64,000 nt of DNA from Kryptolebias marmoratus (taxonomy: Eukaryota > Chordata > Actinopteri > Cyprinodontiformes > Rivulidae): assembly GCF_001649575.2 (NCBI RefSeq), contig NC_051443.1, positions 21,863,853 through 21,927,852 on the forward strand. Direction: 5' to 3'. The translations under genes and the position numbers were made by a program. Shown here piece by piece: positions 1 through 12,034 of this stretch. Below the pieces are notes generated by a model that saw only the letters and a program-made list of their open reading frames with translations, made no database searches and was not told the origin of the DNA. Each line of letters begins with the position of its first letter. The first letter of the stretch is position 1.

Positions 1-597
1 TAATCATCAAAATTAAACGAAATAAACATTTGAAATATATGAGTTTGTATGTAATGTATGAATATAATATACAAGTTTCACTTTTTAAATGGAATTACTG
101 AAATCAATCTACTTTTTCATGATATTCTAATTTTATGACCAGCACCTGTATACAACAACATATAAAAGTATTATTCCAATTTCATAAGCCATCATTCTAA
201 TATTCAGTTATTTATAACACTTATTTGAACACTTCTAGAATCTGTCATTGGTGATTTCTAATTTCCACAAAATCACAATAAATGTGTATCTGTATGAGAT
301 AGGACAAGTTTAAACTTTATTGACCCCACTGCAAAAGTCATTTGAATTTTTTGCAACACTAAATACAAGTGTCAGACAGCATATGTGCTTCCAATCCTAT
401 AAAAAATAAATAAATGAAAAGGGACAAGAAAAAGGGAAGCATAATGAAAACAGAAAATGTGGAATAAGGAAAGAAAACAGAAAAAAAAAGAAAACCACAT
501 CTTTTTCTCACGGTTCCTTATGCAATCCCTGAGGAATGTTCACATTTCCTCTCTCTGCCCTTCACATTGTCTGGATTTCTGTAGAAGCTCTTTGGTA

Positions 598-622
598 GTG
601 TGTGTGTGTGTGTGTGTGTGTT
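598..622. repeat. (TG)n microsatellite
   Basis: An uninterrupted run of about 12 TG units lies in the cntfr intron. Confidence 0.9.
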
Positions 623-3039
623 TGTTTGTCTGTGTTGCACAGTACTGTGTGTAGAATGTGTGAGAGAGAATTCCTCAGCTTCACCTCTTCTCTTCTTATC
701 TGTTTTATGCACACATGTACCCACATTCATTCTGTTAAAGCAGATTTGTTCAAACTCATTCTGTGTCACGGTATATTAATGTTTACTCTTCTCACCTTGT
801 CTCAGAAAGTATGAAAACTTCTGGCACGTTGAATATAAAATTGCATCTCAAAATCAAAGTAGAAGAGTATAAACATAACACTTCAGCACAAAATAGCATG
901 ACCTGTGTGTTGAAAGTCTCATCAGTAAAATACTTGTCGTAAGAGACATCGCTTCTTAATCCTAATATTAGAAATTGCATTATAAAGGTAACTGAACCAG
1001 CTATCTACTATTTAAAATAAACTAACAGTGCTGTTACTGTAACTGGAATTTAAGGGTTATAAAAGATACTGCCAACCAAACTGGCAAAATAGCTCACTGG
1101 CATATTGTTTATTACTCAGCTTTAAAATGACGAGTCCTTAATAGCATGCTAACTAGCAAACTAGAGATAAAAACTGTTTTTGAGATTCATAATTTTAAAA
1201 AGAGTATTGAAATCTTAAGTATTGTCATTGCTATAGCTATGTTATTCTGCCTGTCCTCCAATCTCCAGATGTGTACATAAATACAGTGCGTATTAAGAGA
1301 TGAGTTTTTCTAAAGTTTGAACTTCTACAACACTGAATATGTTTCCTGACAGCATATGTTGCTCAGAAAGAGACTGTAGCGTGTGTAGTTATGCAAGAAA
1401 TTTGAAAAGCATTCAATCATTAAGTCATCACTTTCAAAACAAGTCATTTTTTGGTTGATCTGTTTGGGTAGAATCTGTATTTCCCTGCAGTGAGGTAACA
1501 TAATATATTTAGTCTGAGTTAATGGGACATAATTTTGATGAGGTAAATATTTTGTTGTTTGAGGTGGCATTGTGTGTGTTTTCTGGCTTTCTTTTCCCTG
1601 TGAGTGTGTACACTGAATAAAGTGTTTAAATGCATTTGCAGTATTTCACTTTTAATCAACACTGAACAGATAAGCCCTCCAGACACATGTGCAATGTAAA
1701 TACACGCTCACTCATAGGGAGCAGAGAGAAACAAATACAGCCACAATACAAAGGCTTTTTTGGCAGCAAAGCAACAGTCTTCCATCCATCTCCCTTCTGC
1801 ACTCCCAGCCACCCCTACACCTCCCTACACTACGAGATATTAAGTGCCGTTCTCACTGCTCCCTCTTTAGCCACTTGGCATTCCAACAACACATTTGTCT
1901 CTCTGAAAATGTTTATCTGTAAGCTGTTTATGCCACACTCTCCTCGTCACATGCACATATATGTAGTGTAAACACACAAAGAACCAACATTGCAAGACAC
2001 GTGTGCAGGTCGGCATACAGACAGTCAAAGTAAACATGAGTACAGGCAAACACAGAACAGTATATTTTTCTAATCCGGAGAGCACACGTTCACATGCACG
2101 CACAGGAAAACATATAAAAGCGCATGCACAAATTTGTAAAAGGACACAAAAATCAAACAGATGTGACCAGATTGTGTCAAGCTTTCACACCATAGACATC
2201 AGTGTTCAAATGCACACACTTACACACGGATGAACATAGGAGGCAGTAAGGAATGCCGATGGAAGCAACGGTTGGATACGCTAGTTGAACGTCATCTAAA
2301 CATTAGAAAATGTAGCCTCAAAGGACACACACTTGTGTTCACACACACAATATTCTGTATATTGACGTGTAACTGCGCTGCAAACCGTTCTCAAAAAAAA
2401 AAACACATGCTGAGATGACGTTCCTACTTGCATGCCACTAATGAAATTAAGCCTGGAAATGTAGCGCTCTGTTAGGCAGATAAAGACTAAGCTTCCTTCC
2501 AAACAGAGAGAGGGAGAGGCAGATAGAGAGAGGCTGTTAACATCAAGGCTATGTTGAAAATATAGGGGTCAACTTCTCGCAGAGGGTGAGCGATGAGAGC
2601 GAGATTACAGGAAGACAGAGTGTGCACAGGCGCTCAGGGTGTATGAGTGCGTTATTTGTCTGACTGACTACAGGTTTGCATATCCTGAAGAACAGGATGG
2701 AGAACTCCAACCTGACGTTTGACAACTGCTGGTAGTAGGGAAAAGTTAGTTGATGGTGTGAAGGGCCTTTTATAAAATTACAGGCTGTTGGAGAAATTAA
2801 CTTGTTATTTAATTTAGCCATCTACTCTATCTGTTATATGGTACCTATAAAAAATAAAGATGGAGGGTAAAAGAATTACATTCAAGAATTACTCATTCAG
2901 CTGCTTCAGGTATGACTTGATGCATTCTTCACTCTGTATGTACTGTATTCGTTGTTTGTTGTCAAGCAAAAACTTTTGTTTTTCTTTTTAATATTTCTAG
3001 ACTTTTTTATGATGTTTAAAAAATTACCTGGAAGTTGTT

Positions 3040-3900
3040 AGTGCATGAGTAAGTTTTCATAACTCTTGTCAAAGTACTTTGGTACTTTGTTGAAGCATTT
3101 TTGGAAGAAATGTGAACTTCAGCATTTAGAAATAATACCATGGTCTCAGCATGCTCTTTCTTTTGGAGGTTTCTTCCATCCTTCCTAGCAGAAACATTTA
3201 AGCTCAAACTGTTTGGTAACTGTCAGTGCAGAAAAAAAAATCAAGTCAGGGTGTTTACTTTTGGCTGGGTTTCTACAGGACTTTCAGAATTTTCCTGAGG
3301 GATTCCTTTGGTGTCTTGGTAATATGTATCTGTTATTATCTTAAAATGTAGACCTTTGCTTTAACATTAGATATTTGGTTATCTAGAAAAAGTTTATACT
3401 CTACATTTTTTTTTCTATTTTTAGTAGTCTGCCAGAACTATTGCAAGAAAATCTTTCCCACATCATGCTTTTAGACCATGTTTTTAGGAATGATATCAGT
3501 GCACAAGGCCAGGATTCCTCAGTCGGGAATTGTGCCAAACAGTACAATCTTCATTTCATCAGTTGAGAAGATTTTCCATTCCATGGTCTAAGAGTCATTC
3601 AGGAGCCCTTGGCAAACTCCCAGGGAGTATTTCAAGGCATTTTAGGCTTCTCTTTGGCAGCTCTTTCCATAAAGACCTGATTGGTGTAGTGCTGAACTGA
3701 TGGTTGTCCTTTTTTAAGGTTCTCTCTTCTCTACAAAGGTACACTAGATCACATTCATTGCAACCAATTTCATTTAGGACTGACTGATATGGCTGAGCAT
3801 TTGGCCTTTTAAACTGAAGCAGAAAGGTTTGTTAGCTGTTCTCAGACATGTCAAGATTTTGTCTCACATGAACAACTAACTGCCTTAGCCTCATTACTTT
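3040..3900. repeat. Degenerate dispersed repeat, family unassigned
   Basis: The block around 3660-3730 reads like a decayed copy of a common fish repeat with a 'cctgattggtggagtgctg' and 'gatggttgtcc' core followed by 'aaggttctc'. The flanking sequence shows similar but weaker resemblance. No terminal repeats or coding frame survive. The family is recalled rather than searched, and both ends are approximate. Confidence 0.45.
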
Positions 3901-5390
3901 TTTTCACCAACATACAGTGCATCATCTGTGGGGGACCTGTGGGATCATTTGTACTCATGTCATAACAAATGGTTTGAATATTTTCATTTATTGTGTATTT
4001 CACAATTTAATTTAGGCAAATATACACAGCACTCCAAAATTTGGTTTTCTTATTCAGTGTACAGAATATATTAGGTAGGATTTTAAATCAAGGTTTTACC
4101 AAAACTAATAATAATTTAGGTTTGAAACAAAACTGGAAAAAAACAACAACAAAAATGTGTTAGTCTCCATATTAGTTAATTTGACACCTCTAGAATACCG
4201 ACATTTTCAAAGTTTTTATGAAAACTATGTTGGATTATAGCTAACTGTGATTTAAACTTATGCTGCAGTGTCAAATACAACTGCAATAAATAAAGATAAA
4301 AAATATTGGGAGATCAGCTGCCCTTCAGCATTTTAAACAACCAATTGTTTACCAATTGTTTCTGTTCTTTCTTTTTTCATTAATATTATTTTTTATTATT
4401 ATGAATTTTACCAAATATAACCTTTTAATGAGTAGTTTTTTTATTTATTATTATTATTATTTTAGATAACCTTCCAGAAGTAAAGTAAAAGTTCAAATTC
4501 CTCATATGTTTTTGTGTGGATTTTGAAGAGTTTGTATGTGTTCATAGGTATTATGAACGACAAGATTCAGTGGGCATTCACCAAATGATTTTATTTGACC
4601 TTGGGGGCAAAATAAAAGTGCAGCAGCCTCGCTCTACCTCTTTTTTCCTCCAGCCTTTCACACACAGGCCAAAGGCAAACAAATGTGCACACACACAGCA
4701 CTGGCCATAAATTACAGAGAAGCAGCAAATCATTTTCCCATTCACTCCCCTGTAACTCAAACATTTGGTTCATTTTCTGTCCGAAAATTACGTGGCATTG
4801 ATGCCAGTGCTCTCTGGTATAATCATCAATTATGCATGTGTCTGTAGGAGTTTTTGTATGCATGGAGAGCGGAAGCTGCAGAGGGGCATCAAGTTTCAGT
4901 CAATTTATCAACAAAGTGTAAAACACCTGAAGGTTAAAACCACAAACTTGACCTATTTAAGTAAATAGTGAAAATGTCTTCCCACCATAAATCACTAAAA
5001 GCTAAAAGCTCAAGCTAAAATTTCTGTACCAAGCTCATAATTTATGGGTAGAGCTATGGAAGGGTTGGACCTCAGGATCAAAAGTTGATTTAGGACCTCT
5101 GAACTGCCCTTTTTAACTGAGATTTTTTTATATTTCATGGTTTTGGAACATTTCAAATTGCTAGGGCCATCGAGTCCACTGAAAAGTACATAATCTCAAA
5201 AATGGTCCCAAAAAGTACAAGTCTTATTCATAAGTTAGATTTTGTAGTAGGGAAATTCAATCTTTTTTTTCCTTCTGTTTAAAGGATAAGATAGAAATCC
5301 CTCACTTTTGTCCTGTTGTAAATTAAAGTGTACACTCATATTGTTTTTGATTCAGTTTGACCCCTTTGCCTTGTTTTATTGGTCATTCAG

Positions 5391-5459
5391 GTGGAGTTAT
5401 CTGACAGCACCTCTCATACCATCACTGATGCCTATGCTGGCAAGGAATACATCATACAG
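5391..5459 (+). CDS. cntfr: cntfr exon: D3 strand region (VELSDSTSHTITDAY...)
   Basis: The exon has 23 codons in phase 0, with an acceptor 'cattcag' and a donor 'gtaagaag'. It encodes VELSDSTSHTITDAY followed by AGKEYIIQ, almost the same as the mammalian CNTFR segment just before the WSXWS exon. Confidence 0.95.
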
Positions 5460-8400
5460 GTAAGAAGTTAAGTGTATCTCACAAAATAACAAGAAAAACT
5501 AAATTAAACCAACATTTTACATGGAATCAACAAGCCACTTTTTCTCAAAAAATGAGTTTAAATCAATGCCTATCTCTAACTTACCCATATTCAACAGGTG
5601 GCTGCTAAGGACACAGAAATTGGAACATGGAGTGACTGGAGTGTGGCTGTCCATGCTACACCTTGGATTGAAGATCCTCTGCCAATCACTTCCACAACTG
5701 AAGTGGACTTTCCTACTGGTAGGTTGAAGTTCTAACACATGTGTGGTTGGAGAATAAAATATGTGGTTTTGTAGTGCAGCTATATGTTAAGAAGTTTAGC
5801 AGTATTCAAGAATGCACCCAACTAAAGAAAAATAAATAAATAAAAATAATTAGCTTGATGCCAATGATTGCATAAGCATTTCTGAATGTTTCAACACACA
5901 GCTCAGTACTGTTGTACTGTTCGTGCAAATTACTCAGGTTCGGATCATGGAGGTTTTAGGGAAAGATTTGCTCAAGAGATATTTAAGGGTAGAAAGGGAC
6001 TCTACTTTTACAACATTTGGTCACTTGTTCCACAGTAAGGTTTCTCAAAAGAAAACAGTCTGGACTAAGGCTGCACTTTGCTTATGGATTGCACTGCAGA
6101 TGACATTACGGAAACACAGCAGTTGAGATGAAGCACAAGTCTCTTTGATTGAGTTATCAATCTGGCTCCAGATTACAAAGTCACTCTATAGACAAGCATT
6201 AGTGACCTGAATTTGATTCAGGTTGGCCTGGGATTGTTCTTGTTTGATAATCAAATCAATAAAATATGATTGCCACGATGTGCAACAAGCCCATGCAGAT
6301 ACCAGTAGGACAGAGAACATATGTGGTCCAAGGATAATTTATTGTTTTTCTTTTTTATACCAGCAGGTAAATATTGTCCTTTAGAAACTGATTGATTGAT
6401 TTGTGCATATTAAAAAAAAAAACTGGTCTATTCCAAAGAAAGAGTTCTCAGAGCTGCCTAATAATATAAGAAATGATCCTTGAGATGGTAACTGTGGACC
6501 TTTTGTCTAAATCAACTCAAACATTTTTTTTTTTTAATAACAAGAAGTTATGGGCAAATAGCAATTCTAAATTATAACGCTTGCAGGTTCTGGCTTTGTC
6601 TCTGTAAGTATGCTCTCTATGTTCTGATTTTCTTCCTCACTCTAAAATTTTGAATCCAGGTCAGCTGTAAAGGTGAGCATACATGGTTTTATCCAGTGGC
6701 TTTTATACTAAAGTCTAAAATAACAGCTAAAAATATAGAATTTTTCCTTCTATGTAAGAGCTGTAGTGGCAAAATTTGATTCACTTTATTTTTCTTTTTT
6801 TTAACTATTCATGTACCTTAAATTGGAAGCGTGTAACGCCTGAGATGGTTAATCTACCATTACATGCAAAACATCTTCCTGCCAGTCCGTGTTAGATCTT
6901 TAATGGACTTAACAAAGTGATTTCATCTGGCTGAGCCATACAGTAGTTCTTTAAATAATTCTGACACAAGACTGCTTCTTGTAATTTTTGCAGTTCAGCT
7001 GTATACAATGTAAACCATTAATGGCTGATGAGATAATTTGCTTCAGATAGAACAGGTTAGTATGAGAGTGGTATCTACCTTTTAAACTCTCCTTTACATG
7101 CATTCATTTCATCTTTAAAATAAATAAATAAATTCAATGTCAATGTGTTCCTTAAATAAAAACTCTAATGATGCTCTCATTCAGCCTGTATGGTGTGCAG
7201 ACTTTGGTGAGTCAGCTCAGTTTTAATTGTGAGTTGTGAGACATTGAAGTTGATGAATATAACCTACTTAGAGGAAAACATAAGCTCATTTTGATTCAGC
7301 ATGTTGATTGATCGATTGAAACTTAATCTGAGTTAATAAAAAATGTTTACACCAATCTTTTTTTTTTTTTTTTTGTACTTGTCCTTGTGGATGACCATTG
7401 GAATCCGTTGTTAGTTTTATAATACAAGACTGACTTCTTTTGGTCATAAGCAGCATTGCATGCTGATTGTCAGGCAGTCTGCTCTTAATGAGCTCATGCT
7501 TACATAAAGATACACAAAAGCAGTGCCGAAGAAATGCACACCTTTCCATCTTCTGACACTTTGTTGTAAACAGAGGTGTAAACCACTGATGGAGTACTCC
7601 TATCAGATAGCATGTTTTGCACGCTCACACATGAACCCTTGGTCAGTACACAGTGTATTATTCTTGGTCTCGAGGAAAGAACAGCAGGTTATTTGGATTC
7701 TCCTCATGCATCTTCTCCATCCAGCTGCCGCCTCTCTGCTCTCCTTCCTGCTCTCCTTGTCATGTTCTCTCTTTTTCTCTCAGGCTCCATTTTGCTTTTA
7801 GGTCTCTCTTTCTCTGTGTGTGTGTGTCATGTCTTTTTCTTTTTGTTCCTTTTTTAACTTCTTTCTATTGATCACGCCTCTTACGCTTAGCTCTTGGCAG
7901 CCCACACTTCATACAAATCTTTTCTTTTTGACCTTTTGCCGCCCAATTTTAAAGATGTCACTTGCTGGATGACTGATTATAGCTGTGTAGAAACTGTTCT
8001 GTAGCAACTGCAAAAGGTCTGTTGAGATCCATAAAATGACTTCATATTTGGTTGTTGTTGAGACTGATAAATGCAGTTTTGTTTTGTTTTTTTCCTCTCC
8101 TTTTTGTTTTACACCCGAATCAAGGCAGCTGAAAGCTAAACAAAGGGCATGTGTTTTTTACAAACCAAATGAAAATGTGTGCTTCAAACACTATGCAAAC
8201 AACTTTATAAAATACTGTGTTATACTTAAATTGAAATTGACTAAAGGTAATTTATTTCACATCTAAATCTGATTGTTTTAGATTAAATTGCAAGAGGATT
8301 TCATTCAATTTATTTGGAACTGTTTGCTTTTATGTATGGTGAGCTGACTGAGATTATTTTTATTCTGAATAGGAGTAATACAAAAAAGTTTAATTGAATT

Positions 8401-11400
8401 GATTTGAATTAAATAAATTAATTGTATTGAGTAAAGTTTATGGTAAACATTTATATTACAAAAAAAAGTTTGTTTGTTTTTAAGTATGTAAAATGTGTCC
8501 AACAGTTTCAAACTTTAAATCAACTAATTATTCAGGTCAGACTTTGAAGAGAATGACATTAGAACACAAACAAGGAATATATCTTTCAATGAGTACATAA
8601 AGTTCAATGAGGGCTAACTTTCTTTCAGCCATCCTGTTTATTACCATCTCCACACTGACCAATATTTTCTGTCTTTGCTGCTCAGCCAAACAGAAAATGA
8701 ACACACTTCCTTTGAGTTATTGATTGTGCAGCTTTGAGTGTAAACACACATTCTCCATCTCCTCTCTGCCTTACTCTTGTGTTGTCACATGAACCACATT
8801 TCCTTGGCGGCCTACTTTTTGTTTGTTTGTCTCACTGTTTCTTTCAGCACTAACAGGTCTCCCAAACTGCAAAAAGAAGTAGTTGGTTGCACTAGCATTT
8901 CTGTTCTGTTTCCTGGCATCAACAGATGGACTTCACATGGAAGGGATAGCTTGGTGACAGACACGACATTTAGAAATCCCAACCTCAGAGACTGGTGCTT
9001 ACCCACAACATTCCAGGAAGCAAACAGACGACCATCTGAGGCTTTAAAAGATTGCCGTTAACCTTAGTGTCGGAACCTTCTAGCATCTAAGTTTCTGCCT
9101 TGCTCACAACATGAGACAGAAATTGGACACTGTCTAGCACCAAAGAGACAACATTAGACATCACTTCTTATATATTTCATGTGTGCTACTATTTATACGT
9201 TTAGTTTCTGTTTCACGGCAGACAGTGCTCCTCAAGTATCCGTTTAAGCACTTAAAAAGAGTTACCACCAACATTAAAGTTGGTTCTGAGGGTACTTAAA
9301 GTCCTGTTTTCATGTGTTTTTGAAAATACAGATGGTAGAACATTCATAAAATGGGAGCATATGTATGGATGGGCACATATGTTATTCTAAAATCCGTATC
9401 TACGTTTCTGCATTGATGGTGCCTTCCCAGATGTGTAAGCTGTCCGAGTCGTAGGCACTAATGCACCCCCCATACTATTAGAGGGGCTGGCTTTTGAATT
9501 GTTCACTGATAATAGACCAGATGGTCCCTCTCCTCTTTAGTACAAAGGACATGACGTTCGTGGTTTTCAAAATGAATTTCAAATTTTGATTTGTTTGACC
9601 AGGGAACAGTTTTCCACTTTGTCTCACTCCATTTTAAATGTGTTTTGGCCTACAGAAGATGGAGGATGTTATAGAGAACGTGGATGGTGATCTTTGTTGT
9701 GTGTTAGAGCTTTAACAAGCAGTTTTGGATGGTACACCAAACTGTGTTTACAGTGCAGTCCCCTTACTGACCTGTTTGCCAATTAACCTAATGTGTCAAA
9801 CTCAGAATTATCTTATTTAAAAAATATACAGTACATTTTGTTTTTGGTTAAAACATTAAATTTGTGTACAATGTTCAATTGTAAATAAAATATGGGTTTA
9901 TGTGAGTTGCAAATCATTGCATTTTGCTTTTATTTATAATTCACACAGCATCCCAGTGTTCTTGAAACTGAGATTGTGGATTCAGTGTATAATATAAATG
10001 ATTATAAAGTATGTCTGTTCAGAACAAAAACATGATGTCCTCAGATGTTTCTGTTCAGCCACAAATAAAGCAACCAGCAGAAATGTTAAAATCAATCTCT
10101 ATTTCATGCTATAATTTGCAGCATGTAAATTTGGACAATCTTAAATGCTGCATTCATGATTATCTCATAGTTGTCATTTAGATTTAAATAAGCTAAAGTC
10201 TCAAAGATCAACATTCTGTTTGTAAACATGTGGGACAGTCAGCGTTCCAGTCATTCAGCATTCTTAATCTTATTACCCTTTCTTTCCTCACTTCAGTGCT
10301 GCTGTTTGTCAATCATCCCTCTCTTCATCATTGTCTTGTCTTCTTTGTTTACATGTCCTCACCTACTTTGCTACATCAGCATACACCACATAACTGCATG
10401 TCATTGTCAACAACACATATATTCTCCACTTTTAAGTATAATGTTCTACTGCAGACAGGAAGTGTTGTGCCAAGCTTTTGAACACGTTAAATGCACCTCA
10501 GTTTCCTCTTTCTCTGCCTATTTCACACCTGGCTGCTTCAGTCTAATATCTCCAGACTCCCTACGCAGTGCAATGCAGAAGTCATTAATTGCAAAGAAAG
10601 AAAAATCATAGACTCACTTAACTGAGAAAAAAATGAAATAAAATATGAGTTAGTAAAAGAAAGCCAGGGGTTCTAAACTTAGTAACAAACATCACACATG
10701 AGTTAATGTTTTCTGTGCTGCCTGCAGCTGTGGAAACTTTGAACTGTGATATTTTAATTTGTCGAGCAAAATAACAGCAAACTGTAGAGCAAAGAAATAC
10801 ACAAATTGTTGTAATTTTCAAAGCGTTTATGTTTCTCACAAGCAATTTTGCTCATCTGTCTTGGAGTTGAATGTGATTTGATCAAATATCATGAGTTAAG
10901 TTTTGGTGCTTCTTTACTTGAATCATCATTTTCTGGGTTATTTGTCAGAAATTTGCTCATAACAGGGTCTGAATGAAATGTGTATAGCTCATGATAATCA
11001 TTAGGCTCCAGTAATATTACCAGTTAATTAATAGGAAACTTTCTTTACTGTCAAAGACATCCTCACTTTACTGCTTTTCTGTTTGTTTCAGTATCGATTT
11101 TAACATTTAATCACTGTTTTTAATGTAATTTTAGTCTGGCCTTAACTTAAATCCACAGGGTCATTTACATCATCATACCCTGGGTTGACTCTAAAGGTTA
11201 TTAAGTTGTAGATGTATACTCAATGATAATTTTATTTATTATTGATTTTATCTTTTGTGGTTTTATCAGGTATTATTAAATTACTCTTAGTTTCAGTAAA
11301 TTCTTGGTGTAAAGCACTAAGGCGCAACTTTGGTTATGACATACTGTATAAATTAAATTGACCTCTGCATTAATGATTTGTCTGACAGTTTTATCAGCTT

Positions 11401-12034
11401 TATATATTTAGTGACAGTGCAGTGAAACTTTAAAAAAGCCACAATTTCCTATTTTGTTACTCAGACAAAACTCAGTCAGTGCTTAATTTTTAACACTCTA
11501 CTTCCTGTTTCACCTTTTCTTCCTATTTTTTTTCTTACCTTTTTTATTTTCTTTGCATTGTTCCTCAGATTTTTTTTGTTTGTTTTGTCTTTTTCACTTC
11601 ATAAATGTCTTGACAAGTCTCTTATTGATTGTGCTTGCAGATTAGAATTGATTTTGCTCCTTGCTCTGTTTTCCTTTCTGTGTGCTTCTTCCCGTTATGA
11701 TGAGCAATTTTCAACACTCCACTCATCAAAACAACGTATTGAATGTTTTGCCCCTTGGCAATATTGTACACTTTGTGACCAAAAAGTATCATGCAAAAAT
11801 AAATAAATAAATAAATAAATAAGAAAAACAACTGACCAAGGATATGGAGGGGTTAATAAAAATATTCTCCTAAGGTCTGTTGGGTTGTTGTTGTTTCTTG
11901 CAGAGACAAAGACCTCTCCCATACCATCGTCCAGAGCACCACAGAAGGGTCAGGTTCCAGTGGACAGAGCTGCCAGGGTCGTTGCAGTTTTTTCCCCTTT
12001 GCTGTTAGGACTCATGCTGCTGCTCATGTGGTGA
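5391..12034 (+). CDS. cntfr: Ciliary neurotrophic factor receptor subunit alpha, last three coding exons (partial gene)
   Basis: CNTFR alpha is the ligand-specific, GPI-anchored subunit that binds CNTF-type cytokines and signals through gp130 and LIFR. Only its 3' end is here: exons 5391-5459, 5598-5718 and 11904-12034. They join in phases 0 and 1 to encode the end of the second fibronectin III domain, including ITDAYAGKEYIIQ, then VAAKDTEIGTWSDWS with the exact WSDWS box, then a linker and a hydrophobic tail ending LLLGLMLLLMW. A hydrophobic end with no cytoplasmic basic residues is typical of a GPI signal, matching the known anchoring of this receptor. The match to vertebrate CNTFR through the WSDWS region is close; the linker after HATPW is divergent. 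Upstream exons (signal peptide, Ig domain, first fibronectin domain) are outside the window. An extra small exon between 5718 and 11904 cannot be excluded. Confidence 0.93.
5598..5718 (+). CDS. cntfr: cntfr exon: WSXWS box
   Basis: The exon starts after 'tcaacag' and ends before 'gtaggttg', leaving phase 1. It encodes VAAKDTEIGTWSDWSVAVHA, containing the exact WSXWS box of class I cytokine receptors, and then a short acidic linker ending DFPT. The intron before it is only 138 bp. Confidence 0.95.
5719..11903 (+). other. cntfr: cntfr intron, about 6.2 kb
   Basis: This intron separates the WSXWS exon from the GPI-tail exon. It is AT-rich and contains homopolymer T runs and a partial dispersed repeat at 9775-9995. 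A sequence from 8848 follows a good acceptor (ctgtttctttcag). Joined in phase 1 it would give only 11 residues before a stop, and no donor was recognised, so it is not called as an exon. Confidence 0.7.
9775..9995 (+). repeat. Partial dispersed repeat, same family as 15160-15480
   Basis: The segment includes 'gttgcaaatcattgcattt' and 'cacacagcatcccagtgttc', a decayed version of a repeat end frequent in fish genomes. A copy in the opposite orientation lies at 15160-15480. The family was assigned from memory. Confidence 0.5.
11904..12034 (+). CDS. cntfr: cntfr terminal coding exon: GPI-anchor signal
   Basis: The acceptor is 'ttgtttcttgcag'. Entering in phase 1 from the WSXWS exon gives a Thr/Ser/Pro linker (ETKTSPIPSSRAP), a short polar stretch and then VVAVFSPLLLGLMLLLMW before the TGA at 12032-12034. 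The tail is hydrophobic with no basic cytoplasmic residues, as expected for a cleaved GPI signal. The omega site cannot be placed with certainty. Confidence 0.85.

Larger units (their letters stand above)
1..5390 (+). other. cntfr: cntfr intron (no exon recognised)
   Basis: No exon is recognised from the window start to the acceptor at 5390. The preceding cntfr exon, which should encode the start of the second fibronectin-like domain (a KPDPPE-type opening), was looked for and not found, so this intron probably continues left of the window. The stretch is AT-rich. It holds a short (TG)n run near 600, a CA-rich stretch at 1960-2240 and a degenerate dispersed repeat around 3040-3900. Confidence 0.7.

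Noticed and set aside
8848..9061. Possible alternative 3' exon of cntfr after a good acceptor at 8847
   Set aside because: The longer open frame is not in the required phase, and the correct phase stops after 11 residues. No donor, poly(A) signal or known homology supports it.
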